From Edaphobacter lichenicola (GTDB taxonomy: Bacteria > Acidobacteriota > Terriglobia > Terriglobales > Acidobacteriaceae): a stretch of 64,000 nucleotides of DNA. Each line of letters begins with the position of its first letter. Position 1 is the stretch's first letter. Position numbers and translations under genes: made by a program. Below are positions 54,743-63,007 of the stretch, in pieces. The notes under the pieces were generated by a model, which had not been told where the DNA came from, searched no databases, and worked only from the letters and a program-made list of their open reading frames with translations. The DNA is taken from positions 1,240,001 through 1,304,000 of the forward strand of contig NZ_JACHDY010000001.1 of NCBI RefSeq assembly GCF_014201315.1. Direction: 5' to 3'.

Positions 54743-55684
54743 TCAACAATCACGAACGGACTTCCAGGTTTTGGTGAGGCCCTCTTCCAGGGAGATGGCT
54801 GGACGCCAGTTGAGAGCGGAAAAAGTTGTCTCTGCAATCGGTTCGTAGGAAAAGATCTCGCCTGTCTTATACGGAAGGGCTCCGTAGCGAATGAGCCCGT
54901 GGCGCCGTGTGATGCGCTCGATCCGTTCCAGGCAATCTCTCACCGTAACCACTTCACCAGAGGCCAGGTTGAAGGAACGACCCTCGACGCCCTCTCTTAC
55001 AAGAGCGCTGACGACACCCTTTGCTACATCCTCCACGTGGATAAAGTCGCGTGTCTGCCTGCCTTCGGTGACTGCAATCTCTTTTCCTTCGAAGAGCGAT
55101 TGCAGCACCTGTGGGATGAGCATGCGCGGAGCCTGAAAGGGGCCATAGACGACCGATGGCCTGAGAACCACGACAGGAAGCTGAAAGGCGCGATGAAACA
55201 TCCTGGCATAGGCTGTGATCGCCGCCTTGCTGGCGCCGTAGGGCGAGGCGGGGTCCGATGCGGTGTTCTCATCGAAGGGTCCGGTGACTGGACCGAACTC
55301 CTCACCCGAGCCGAGGAGGATAAGCCGCTTCACCTGCATCTCTGCGCAAGCCGTCATAAGATCGAGCGAGGGAAGCAGATTCGTCTCGAGCGTGCTTCGA
55401 ACCGCTTCGGCGCTGCGATTTGTCGTTACCGCTGCGTGAAGATGGACCACGTAGTCGGGTTTCGCGGATTGAACCGATTCTGCCAGCTTGTCCGGCCGGT
55501 CGAACCAGAGCGTTTCGATGGATCTGGCTGGGTGTTCGGGACGACGAGCGGTGCGGCTGCGGTCGGCGACGGCAATGACGGTTGCGTCGGCTCTCTGAAG
55601 CTGATCGACAACATAGCCTCCGAGGAAGCCGGTCGCCCCGGTAACGACGACTCTCTTCCCGGAGAGGTCTGCACTTCTCAACAT
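54743..55684 (-). CDS. NAD-dependent epimerase/dehydratase (CDP-sugar reductase-like)
   Basis: This 313-residue extended short-chain dehydrogenase has VVVTGATGFLGGYV for NAD(P) binding and catalytic YGASKAA. Conserved LRPSVVYGP and DFIHVEDVAKGVV segments are present. By context with rfbF and rfbG it may act on a CDP-deoxysugar, similar to RfbJ/RfbS enzymes, but substrate choice is inference. It is 46 bp upstream of the glycosyltransferase on the same strand. Confidence 0.85.
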   Translation of the reverse strand: MLRSADLSGKRVVVTGATGFLGGYVVDQLQRADATVIAVADRSRTARRPEHPARSIETLWFDRPDKLAESVQSAKPDYVVHLHAAVTTNRSAEAVRSTLETNLLPSLDLMTACAEMQVKRLILLGSGEEFGPVTGPFDENTASDPASPYGASKAAITAYARMFHRAFQLPVVVLRPSVVYGPFQAPRMLIPQVLQSLFEGKEIAVTEGRQTRDFIHVEDVAKGVVSALVREGVEGRSFNLASGEVVTVRDCLERIERITRRHGLIRYGALPYKTGEIFSYEPIAETTFSALNWRPAISLEEGLTKTWKSVRDC

Positions 55685-56127
55685 CTGCCTCCGCTGACTA
55701 CAGCTTCGAAGATTTCTAGGATTTCGAAGATGAGACTCATTTGCATCTCGCTCGCACCATATTAGATGAACTAAAGTTGCGCGTCGGAGCCTTGTCGAGT
55801 GAATCGTCTGATGACCCGCCGCTCAGCGCAGCGAACGGTTGCGTGCAGCCAGGTGAGGGTGGGATCGCTGAGGATACAGGCGGCATTGCACCAGACCCAC
55901 CTTTGCCGGTAGACTTGTCATAGCTGGGCAGGATCTCCAAGTCTTCTGAGAAATGCCCGGTTACAGATCACTATCGATGGATGTGCGCTCTTCGCATCTC
56001 GCGCCTGCTGGTGTTGCGGCTGCCATCGATAGGTTAGTTACAGTTCCTCAGACTGCAATTAACACCACACTGGCACCGCTGCTTTGGCCACGCCAAAGAC
56101 AAGGTCCAGGGTGATTGATAGAAATGC
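55685..56127. other. 443-bp gap without a supported gene
   Basis: Short open frames exist on both strands (about 55741-55923 + and 55737-55940 -), but neither has a ribosome-binding site nor protein-like composition. The gap separates the CDP-sugar cluster from tRNA-Ser and marks the end of the G-rich + strand segment. Confidence 0.5.
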
Positions 56128-56219
56128 GGAGAGGTGGCAGAGCCCGGTTGAATGCACCTGACTCGAAATCAGACATAGGCGTAAGTCTATCGGGGGTTCG
56201 AATCCCTCCCTCTCCGCCA
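56128..56219 (+). tRNA. tRNA-Ser (anticodon CGA)
   Basis: Acceptor arms GGAGAGG and CCTCTCC pair. The anticodon arm CTGA-CTCGAAA-TCAG gives anticodon CGA at 56164-56166 (serine, UCG codons). A long variable arm (ATAGGC-GTAA-GTCTAT) is typical of tRNA-Ser. The T loop GGTTCGAATCC is intact and CCA is encoded at 56217-56219. Confidence 0.97.
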
Positions 56220-56238
56220 TTCAACCTGTTCCCGGACA

Positions 56239-57648
56239 TCAGGTCTTCCGTCGCCATTTCGCACTCAGAAAAACTGCCGCACCGCCACCGACAAGTAGAA
56301 AAGTTGAGCCGAGTATCTTGGCGATCGCCAATCCTTTGTGCGGTTCGTCGTCAGGCGGAACGAGAGCCAGAACAATCGTCAGCAACGTAGTAATCAGCCC
56401 GACAGAGGCGAGTAGAACTGCAACTGCCCTTCCGCCCGGAAACCGTATTCCTCCGCGGGGAAAAGGTTCGCGCTGCAACCTGATCATCGCCAGGAAGAGA
56501 AAGACAAATGGGATGAAGTAGGTGACGATCGACATGCTTACGAGCAGATCGTAAGCGCTCTGCACCGTGCTGCCGGCCTGGCTCAGCAACGCACAGAGCA
56601 TTCCCGCAACACCATAAAAGATGATCGCGATCCATGGTGTTCCCCACCTTGCATGGACGCGTCCGAAGGCCTTAGGCAGGTATCGGTCGATGCCGGCCAC
56701 AAAGGGTAGCCGCGAGGTGGAGGAGAGGAAGGAAGCGGCTCCTCCGATGCTGTTGAGCGCAAGGAAAAGCGCGATCACTACGACGATCCACGAAAGTCCG
56801 AGACGTGCGCACATTACCTGAATGGCGCTTGCGAAGCCGCCGACACCGCTGATCTGGGCGCTCGGCAGTGCGACGAGCAGTGCGATGGTTCCGGCGATAT
56901 AGCTCGCCGCGAGAATGATCCCCGAGACGATAAGGGCACGAGGAATGGTGCGCCGCGCGTTCTTGATCTCCTCGCTCATAAAGGAGCCCGTCTCGCAGCC
57001 ACCGAAGGCAAAGAAAATCGTCGACCAGAAGATCGCATTCTTAAGATCGGCGTGTGGGGTCATACTCGCCGCCGTGAACTTCGTGGCGGACCCGAAGCGG
57101 AAGACGCTGACGCCCGCGATCACTAGCAGGATAAGGATTGGAATCCAGCTCCCAAATGCGCCTATGCTGTTCAGCCATTTCCCGAACTTCAACCCAAGAA
57201 CGTTGAGCACTGTAATTACCGCGAGGCATACCAGAGCAAACAAGAGGTAATAGCTTCCAGTAGCGGCTAACTTCTGGCCGTTGTGAAATGCGAAGAGCAA
57301 GCTACCCGCTCCGAAGTAGAGCACCGCGGGGAAGTATGGAAGATTACTCATCCAGTAGGTCCAGGCAGCGAGAAAACCTGAAAAGTCGCCAAAGGCACGC
57401 TGCGTCCAGACGTAGAGTCCGCCCTCCTCCGGATAGCGCGCCGAGAGTTCGAGCACACTCGCAGCGAGAGGCACGAAGAAGAAGAGACACGCGAAGATCC
57501 AGACGAGGATCGTGCTCGGACCGGCCGCAGCCGCGGTGGCTACCCAGCGCAAACTCAGTCCGCCAGCAATGTAGAAGAGGGTTAGATCGAAGAAGCCCAA
57601 CTCGCGCTTCAGGAGCTGCTTCTCTCCCAAATGGCCGGGTTCAATCAT
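56239..57648 (-). CDS. APC family amino acid permease
   Basis: This 469-residue integral membrane protein has about twelve helices and APC-superfamily features (LTLFYIAGGLSLRWVA in helix 1, ELSARYPEEGGLYVWTQRAFG, and FFAFGGCETGSFMSEEIKNARR). It begins 4 bp inside the end of the FAD oxidoreductase gene (ATGA), so the two are probably co-expressed. Substrate not determinable; candidates are amino acids or amines. Confidence 0.9.
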   Translation of the reverse strand: MIEPGHLGEKQLLKRELGFFDLTLFYIAGGLSLRWVATAAAAGPSTILVWIFACLFFFVPLAASVLELSARYPEEGGLYVWTQRAFGDFSGFLAAWTYWMSNLPYFPAVLYFGAGSLLFAFHNGQKLAATGSYYLLFALVCLAVITVLNVLGLKFGKWLNSIGAFGSWIPILILLVIAGVSVFRFGSATKFTAASMTPHADLKNAIFWSTIFFAFGGCETGSFMSEEIKNARRTIPRALIVSGIILAASYIAGTIALLVALPSAQISGVGGFASAIQVMCARLGLSWIVVVIALFLALNSIGGAASFLSSTSRLPFVAGIDRYLPKAFGRVHARWGTPWIAIIFYGVAGMLCALLSQAGSTVQSAYDLLVSMSIVTYFIPFVFLFLAMIRLQREPFPRGGIRFPGGRAVAVLLASVGLITTLLTIVLALVPPDDEPHKGLAIAKILGSTFLLVGGGAAVFLSAKWRRKT

Positions 57649-59267
57649 CGAGCCTCATCCAGATCGCGAAGCACCGCCATCGCAGCATTGCGCCCGTTGA
57701 TGCCGATCACGCTGCCGCCTGGGTGAGTACACGCACCGCACAGATAGACGCCCTTCATCGGAGTTCTCGCGGCGAGGCGCTTGCTCCACATGTAGGCAGG
57801 AAGGCACTCGCCCTGGAAGATATGTCCGCCGGTCAGACCGACCTTCTGCTCGATGTCAGGCGGTCCCAGCACCTGCACGTCGACTACAGCGTCTTGCAGA
57901 TTGCTGCAAAAGCGGCCGATCGAACGCAACGCGAGGGCCTTTGCCTCGCTGCGATGCTCCTCCCAACTGCCTGACGCAAACTTGTAGGGAACGTACTGCG
58001 CGAAGACGCTCATGGTGTGCAGGCCCGCTGGAGCTACGGTTGCATCGTGCACACTCTGGAAATAAAGTTCGCACCAGAGTTGCTCCGGAAGGGTTCCCGC
58101 ACGAGCTGCGGCATAGCCGGCCCTCCACTCGGCCTTCGTCAACGGAGCATTGATCTGGCCGTAGTGATGTGGCTCTTCGACTCCCGGCCGAGCGGTAAAG
58201 TTCGGCAGTTCGCGAAGCAATACATTTAGTTTGACGGTACATCCTTCGATCGGCACCGAGCGCACCTTGGCAGCCCAGGCCGGGTCCGCACCCGCATCCA
58301 ACATGCACAAGGTGCGGATTGGGTCTGCATTGGATACGACCACCCGCGCAGTGATGCGCTCTCCACCCTCGAGCAGCACGCCCTCGCCGGGAAGAATCCG
58401 CGCCACGTTGACGCCCGCGGCCACAACCGCTCCGGCCTCGCGGGCAGCATCGCAGAAGTAAAACGACACCATCCCCATGCCGCCTTTCACATAACCCCAC
58501 ATGCCTGGCATGCCACCGAGCCGGCCGGAAGAGTGGTGGAAGCGAATGGAGGCCGTACCGGCGTCGAAGGGGCTCGCGTTGGTGCCGATCACGCCTTGCC
58601 CCAGATAAGCAGACTGCAATCGGTCGTCGACAAGATAGCGCTCGACAAACTCCGCCATCGACCAGCTGAAAAGAAGATGGTGCGCTTCGACGTCATCTTT
58701 GAGCAGATCTTCGAGTTGCTCCTGTGCGGGCGCATCGCCAATCCACAGATCGCGCCGGCCCTCGTGTGGATTGCCGCTAGCGATGCCGCCTGAAGGCCGA
58801 AGCTTATCTCGCAATCTACGGACTACGTCATTCATCGCACGCCAGCCTTCAACGTCGCGCGGCGAGAAGCGGCGAACTTCTTCTTCACATCGAGTGTCAT
58901 CGTCCCAAAGCTGAATGCTGCTGCCGTCCAGAAAGGGCACAAAGAGCCCGTTGACAGCAGGTGTCCACGTAAAGCCACGGCTTGGCAAGCCGAGTTCCTC
59001 GATCACGAGCGGATGCAGCAGCCCGGCAAGATACGCACAGGGAGACATCCGGACACCGGGAAATGGCTCTTCGACCGTGCAAGCTCCCCCAACTCGCTCA
59101 CGGCTCTCGAGCACGAGTACGCGTTGACCTGCCCGGGCCAGGTAAGTCGCGCACGCCAAGCCGTTGTGGCCCGCCCCCACAACGACCGCATCCCAGTGAC
59201 GCGCGGCAATCTCCTTGAGCGGCACCGGAAGCCCGACTTTTCCTAAGATCGCCGCCGTCGCAGACAT
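57645..59267 (-). CDS. FAD-dependent phytoene-desaturase-like oxidoreductase (PYROXD2-like)
   Basis: This 540-residue flavoprotein has the dinucleotide-binding motif VVVGAGHNGLACATYLARAG near residue 25, an ESRERVGGACTVEEPFPGVR stretch after it, and the C-terminal FAD motif GVYLCGACTHPGGSVIGING. It resembles phytoene dehydrogenase-related/PYROXD2 proteins rather than true carotenoid desaturases; no carotenoid genes are nearby. ATG 59267 (MSATAAI) or 59285 (MLILAC) may be the start; neither has a clear ribosome-binding site. It overlaps the permease by 4 bp. Confidence 0.85.
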   Translation of the reverse strand: MSATAAILGKVGLPVPLKEIAARHWDAVVVGAGHNGLACATYLARAGQRVLVLESRERVGGACTVEEPFPGVRMSPCAYLAGLLHPLVIEELGLPSRGFTWTPAVNGLFVPFLDGSSIQLWDDDTRCEEEVRRFSPRDVEGWRAMNDVVRRLRDKLRPSGGIASGNPHEGRRDLWIGDAPAQEQLEDLLKDDVEAHHLLFSWSMAEFVERYLVDDRLQSAYLGQGVIGTNASPFDAGTASIRFHHSSGRLGGMPGMWGYVKGGMGMVSFYFCDAAREAGAVVAAGVNVARILPGEGVLLEGGERITARVVVSNADPIRTLCMLDAGADPAWAAKVRSVPIEGCTVKLNVLLRELPNFTARPGVEEPHHYGQINAPLTKAEWRAGYAAARAGTLPEQLWCELYFQSVHDATVAPAGLHTMSVFAQYVPYKFASGSWEEHRSEAKALALRSIGRFCSNLQDAVVDVQVLGPPDIEQKVGLTGGHIFQGECLPAYMWSKRLAARTPMKGVYLCGACTHPGGSVIGINGRNAAMAVLRDLDEAR

Positions 59268-59476
59268 ACAGGCCAGTATCAACATCCGAGTCGTAATAGC
59301 AAAGCAAAAACAGATGTGGACCTCGGATACTCCGTTCCGCCCGACTGCGGCTGGCCAGAGCAGCCATGGAGCAATCTGGCTTCCCTGCTCTATCTCCCGC
59401 CTGCGAGACAAAATCTTTTGCGGAGAATATCGTTGCAGGTAGTGGTCAATTTCATGATGCGAGGACAGGGCACGTG

Positions 59477-60820
59477 TTGAATCGTCGAAATTTCCTGAAA
59501 GCCGCGGGAACAGCAACCGCGGAGACGTTGCTGGGATCAAGGATGTATGCGCTCGCAACAGCTCAGACCAGCCCTGCCGCGCCGGTTGCAGCCAACGATC
59601 ACATCCAGCTCGCGTTAATCGGGGCCGGCATTCAGGGCCAATTCGACACAAAGGTCGCAGTGCAGGTTCCCGGCGTGAAGCTGGTGGCCGTAGCAGACTG
59701 CTACGACGGCAGGCTCGAGCGCAGCAAGGAGCTCTGGGGCAGCGACATCTTTACGACACGCGACTACAAGGAGATCCTGGCCCGCAAGGATATTGACGCC
59801 GTCCTCATTGCCACGCCGGACCATTGGCACAAGCAGGCAGCCGTCGACGCCATGAACGCGGGCAAGGATGTCTACTGCGAAAAGCCGATGATCCATCTGT
59901 ACTCCGATGGACCCGAGATGATCGAGACCGCCCGCAAAACAAACCGCATCATCCAGGTCGGAAGCCAGCGCGTAAGCTCGATCATCTACGCGAAGGCGAA
60001 GGAGCTGCTAGCTTCGGGCGCCATCGGCCAGCTCAACATGGTCACAGCACGCTGGGACCGCAACTCCTCCATGGGCGCATGGAACTACACCGTGCCGCTC
60101 GACGCATCGACCGAAACCTGCGACTGGCCGCGCTTTCAGGGGACTGCCCCCAAAATTCCCTTCAACGCGGAGCACTTCTTCCAGTGGCGCAAATGGAAGG
60201 CCTACAGCAGTGGCGTAGCAGGCGATCTCTTCGTGCACCTCTTCAGCGGCACTCACTTTATCACTGGATCGCATGGCCCCACGCGAGCGATGGCAACTGG
60301 AGGCCTGCGCTTCTGGAAGGATGGCCGCGACGTCCCCGACGTGATGCTTGGCCTCTTTGACTACCGCGAAGGATTCAACCTCAGCCTCCGTGTGAACTTC
60401 GTCGACGGCGGCGAGGAGAGTGAAGGACTTATCTTTACCGGATCTGAGGGCACAATGGAGATCGCAGGAAGCACAGTCAGCGTAAACCGGGTGCCTCTCC
60501 AGAAAGAACCCGGCTACACCATTGGCACCTTTACCGATGCGATGCAAAAACGCATCCTTGAAGACTACCGGCAGAAGTATCCGGTCACGCATCCATCGGG
60601 TGGTCCGACAGCCGGATATGAGAAGTATGTTGCTCCCGCTGGATACAGCGACAGCTATGACCACTTCAGTAACTTCTTCTCGACGGTTCGCACGCGGAAG
60701 CCGGTTGTGGAAGATGCGGTGTTTGGTTTCCGCGCCGCCGGCGCTGCACTACTGAGCAATCTCAGCATGGAGCGTGGTGAGGTCGTAAAGTGGGACCCGG
60801 ACGCGATGAAGCTCGTGTGA
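59477..60820 (+). CDS. Tat-exported Gfo/Idh/MocA family oxidoreductase
   Basis: This protein of about 447 residues has a Tat-like start (NRRNFLKAAGTATAE), Rossmann motif LALIGAGIQGQFDTK, VEKP-equivalent DVYCEKPMIHLYSDG and the conserved ATPDHWHKQAAVDAM. It is a different subgroup from the 3365 gene (GDLFVHLFSGTHFITGS). TTG 59477 follows AGGG by 6 nt; GTG 59474 is an alternative. It is monocistronic and probably oxidises a sugar or inositol-like substrate outside the cytoplasm. Confidence 0.88.
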   Translation: MNRRNFLKAAGTATAETLLGSRMYALATAQTSPAAPVAANDHIQLALIGAGIQGQFDTKVAVQVPGVKLVAVADCYDGRLERSKELWGSDIFTTRDYKEILARKDIDAVLIATPDHWHKQAAVDAMNAGKDVYCEKPMIHLYSDGPEMIETARKTNRIIQVGSQRVSSIIYAKAKELLASGAIGQLNMVTARWDRNSSMGAWNYTVPLDASTETCDWPRFQGTAPKIPFNAEHFFQWRKWKAYSSGVAGDLFVHLFSGTHFITGSHGPTRAMATGGLRFWKDGRDVPDVMLGLFDYREGFNLSLRVNFVDGGEESEGLIFTGSEGTMEIAGSTVSVNRVPLQKEPGYTIGTFTDAMQKRILEDYRQKYPVTHPSGGPTAGYEKYVAPAGYSDSYDHFSNFFSTVRTRKPVVEDAVFGFRAAGAALLSNLSMERGEVVKWDPDAMKLV

Positions 60821-60948
60821 AATATCTCTGAAAAATCAATTGATCGCGACGCAACTCCCCTGAAAGTCAATCTCTAACTCAAGAATTCTTTGTAAAAAAT
60901 GCCGGCTTCAAACGTTTTTGTAGGGCGAAAACTGCCAACACTCCTCGA

Positions 60949-60978
60949 TTGACAAGCAACTAAAACGCAGACTATCTT
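60949..60978 (+). promoter_or_regulatory. Putative sigma-70 promoter for the beta-helix protein
   Basis: TTGACA at 60949-60954, an 18-nt spacer and TATCTT at 60973-60978 end 19 nt before ATG 60998. The leader would be very short. Confidence 0.5.
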
Positions 60979-60997
60979 TGCCGGCGCAATCCACCCC

Positions 60998-62854
60998 ATG
61001 CGTACCGGAGTTGCCAACGTGAGATACAGAGCAAGCAAATCTATCCCTGCGAAGCCAGCCTTCGCGCGCCTCGTCGGAACACTTCTCTTAGCAGCAGGTG
61101 CACTTACCAGTTCGGCCGTCGCTCAGAACACATCAGATCTCGGCCCAAACGTTTACATCTTCGATCCCAGCATGTCGACGAGCCAGATCCAGGCAACAGT
61201 CGACTCCATCGCCAGCCAGCAAACAGGCAATCAGTTCGGAACTCAACGCTATGCCCTGTTATTCAAGCCGGGTGTCTACGGCAGCCCTGCTACTCCACTC
61301 AACTTCACGGTAGGCTTCTACACCGAGGTGGCCGGATTGGGCGCTTCGCCGGACGATGTCGTCATCAACGGTTCCGTCGATGTTTACAACCAGTGCTTCG
61401 GCCCGAACAATTGCATCGCGCTCGACAACTTCTGGCGGTCGCTGTCGAACCTCGCCATCAACGTCAACACGCCTAACTTTGGCTGCTACTCCGGCGAGTT
61501 CTGGGCCGTCTCGCAAGCTGCCCCGATGCGCCGCGTCCACATCACCGGCAACAGCACGCTCATGGACTACTGCACTCCCCCCTCGTTTGCGAGCGGAGGC
61601 TTCATCGCCGACTCCCAAACCGGCTCCATCGTCAACGGGTCCCAGCAGCAGTTCTACGTGCGCAACAGCAACATCGGCACCTGGTCGAACGGGGTCTGGA
61701 ATCAGGTCTTCTCCGGTGTCACAGGAGCGCCGGCGCAGAGCTATCCGAATCCTACCTACACGACCCTTCCGAGCACGCCGGTAAGCCGCGAGAAGCCCTT
61801 CCTCTACTTCGACAGCAATGGCAAATACAAGGTCTTTGTTCCCACTCTGCAGAAAAACTCGTCCGGTATCAGCTGGTCAAACGGAAGCGCGCCTGGTCAA
61901 TCCAGGTCGATCAATAACTTCTTCATTGCGAACCCCTCAACCAATGTGGAGGAGATCAACCTCGCGTTGCTCTTTGGCAAGAGCCTAATCCTCACGCCGG
62001 GCGTCTATCAGCTCAGAGACACCATCCGCGTCCTGTATCCCAACACTGTCGTATTAGGCCTCGGCTTCGCCACGCTTGTCCCGCAGACCGGCAGGCCAGC
62101 TCTAACCGTCACGGATGTAGACGGCGTGCGGATCGCAGGGCTTATCGTGGATGCCGGCCCGATCAACTCCGACGCGCTCGTCCAACTCGGCAGCTCGAGA
62201 CTGAGGAGCCTGGACAACCGTTTCGGGATTAACCTCTTCCGGGATCACTCCTCGAATCCATCCTCCTTGAGCGACGTCTTCTTCCGCATCGGCGGAGCCG
62301 CCACTGGAAGCGCCACCACGAGCCTCGAAATCAACAGCAACGACGTCCTGCTCGATGACATCTGGGCATGGCGCGCAGACCACGGCACCGGAGTCGGTTG
62401 GATAGTAAACACCGCAGACCATGGCCTGGTCGTCAACGGCGACAACGTAACCGCAACCGGCCTCTTCGTGGAGCACTACCAGAAGGAGCAGGTACTGTGG
62501 AACGGCAATGGCGGCGAGACCATCTTCTACCAGAGTGAACTGCCCTACGATCCGCCGAGCCAGAGCGCATGGACCGACGGAACCGCCAATGGCTATCCAT
62601 CGTACGTCGTCTCCAACTGGGCCACGACGCATCAGGCATACGGTTTGGGCATCTACTCTTTCTTCAATCAAGGGATCAACATCATCGAAGACAACGCGAT
62701 GACAGTTCCCAACGCAAGCGGAGTAGCTATTCACGACGTCGGCACAGTCTGGCTCAATGGCAGCGGGCAGATCACCCACGTCATCAACGGGCAAGGCGCA
62801 ACGGTGAACAGTAGCAACGCGGATACGCTGAGCCCTGTCGTGCTCTACCCGTAA
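60998..62854 (+). CDS. Secreted right-handed beta-helix-like protein
   Basis: This 618-residue protein has a signal peptide (about 1-42, ending SSAVAQN) and pectate-lyase-like beta-helix character (VVINGSVDVYNQCFGPNNC, LSNLAINVNT, IRVLYPNTVVLGLGFATLVP, VRIAGLIVDAGPINSDALV). Actinobacterial and acidobacterial homologues are often labelled adenylyl cyclase or coagulation factor 5/8 domain protein; no cyclase motif is visible here. It may be a polysaccharide-acting enzyme related to GH55-like beta-helix proteins; that is inferred. Confidence 0.8.
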   Translation: MRTGVANVRYRASKSIPAKPAFARLVGTLLLAAGALTSSAVAQNTSDLGPNVYIFDPSMSTSQIQATVDSIASQQTGNQFGTQRYALLFKPGVYGSPATPLNFTVGFYTEVAGLGASPDDVVINGSVDVYNQCFGPNNCIALDNFWRSLSNLAINVNTPNFGCYSGEFWAVSQAAPMRRVHITGNSTLMDYCTPPSFASGGFIADSQTGSIVNGSQQQFYVRNSNIGTWSNGVWNQVFSGVTGAPAQSYPNPTYTTLPSTPVSREKPFLYFDSNGKYKVFVPTLQKNSSGISWSNGSAPGQSRSINNFFIANPSTNVEEINLALLFGKSLILTPGVYQLRDTIRVLYPNTVVLGLGFATLVPQTGRPALTVTDVDGVRIAGLIVDAGPINSDALVQLGSSRLRSLDNRFGINLFRDHSSNPSSLSDVFFRIGGAATGSATTSLEINSNDVLLDDIWAWRADHGTGVGWIVNTADHGLVVNGDNVTATGLFVEHYQKEQVLWNGNGGETIFYQSELPYDPPSQSAWTDGTANGYPSYVVSNWATTHQAYGLGIYSFFNQGINIIEDNAMTVPNASGVAIHDVGTVWLNGSGQITHVINGQGATVNSSNADTLSPVVLYP

Positions 62855-62894
62855 GCACCGAGCATTTCAGAAACAGATTGCATCGATCATCACT

Positions 62895-62941
62895 GAGGGG
62901 CAGCAGACGTCGAGGGGCAGCAGACGTCATGCTGTCCCTCA
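62895..62941 (+). terminator. Tandem 17-nt duplication and hairpin between convergent genes
   Basis: GAGGGGCAGCAGACGTC occurs twice in immediate tandem (62895-62911 and 62912-62928). The second copy pairs with TGCTGTCCCTC (to about 62940) to form a hairpin. It could end transcription of the beta-helix gene, or of the NiCoT gene from the other side. Confidence 0.5.
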
Positions 62942-63007
62942 ACTGCTTTGTCCCATCGCATCACTCAAAGAATCACGAGTTACAGCTCACGCAATCACAA
63001 GGCACAA

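Noticed and set aside
55737-55940. Short open frames on both strands between the CDP-sugar cluster and tRNA-Ser
   Set aside because: No ribosome-binding site, no recognisable composition and mutual overlap.
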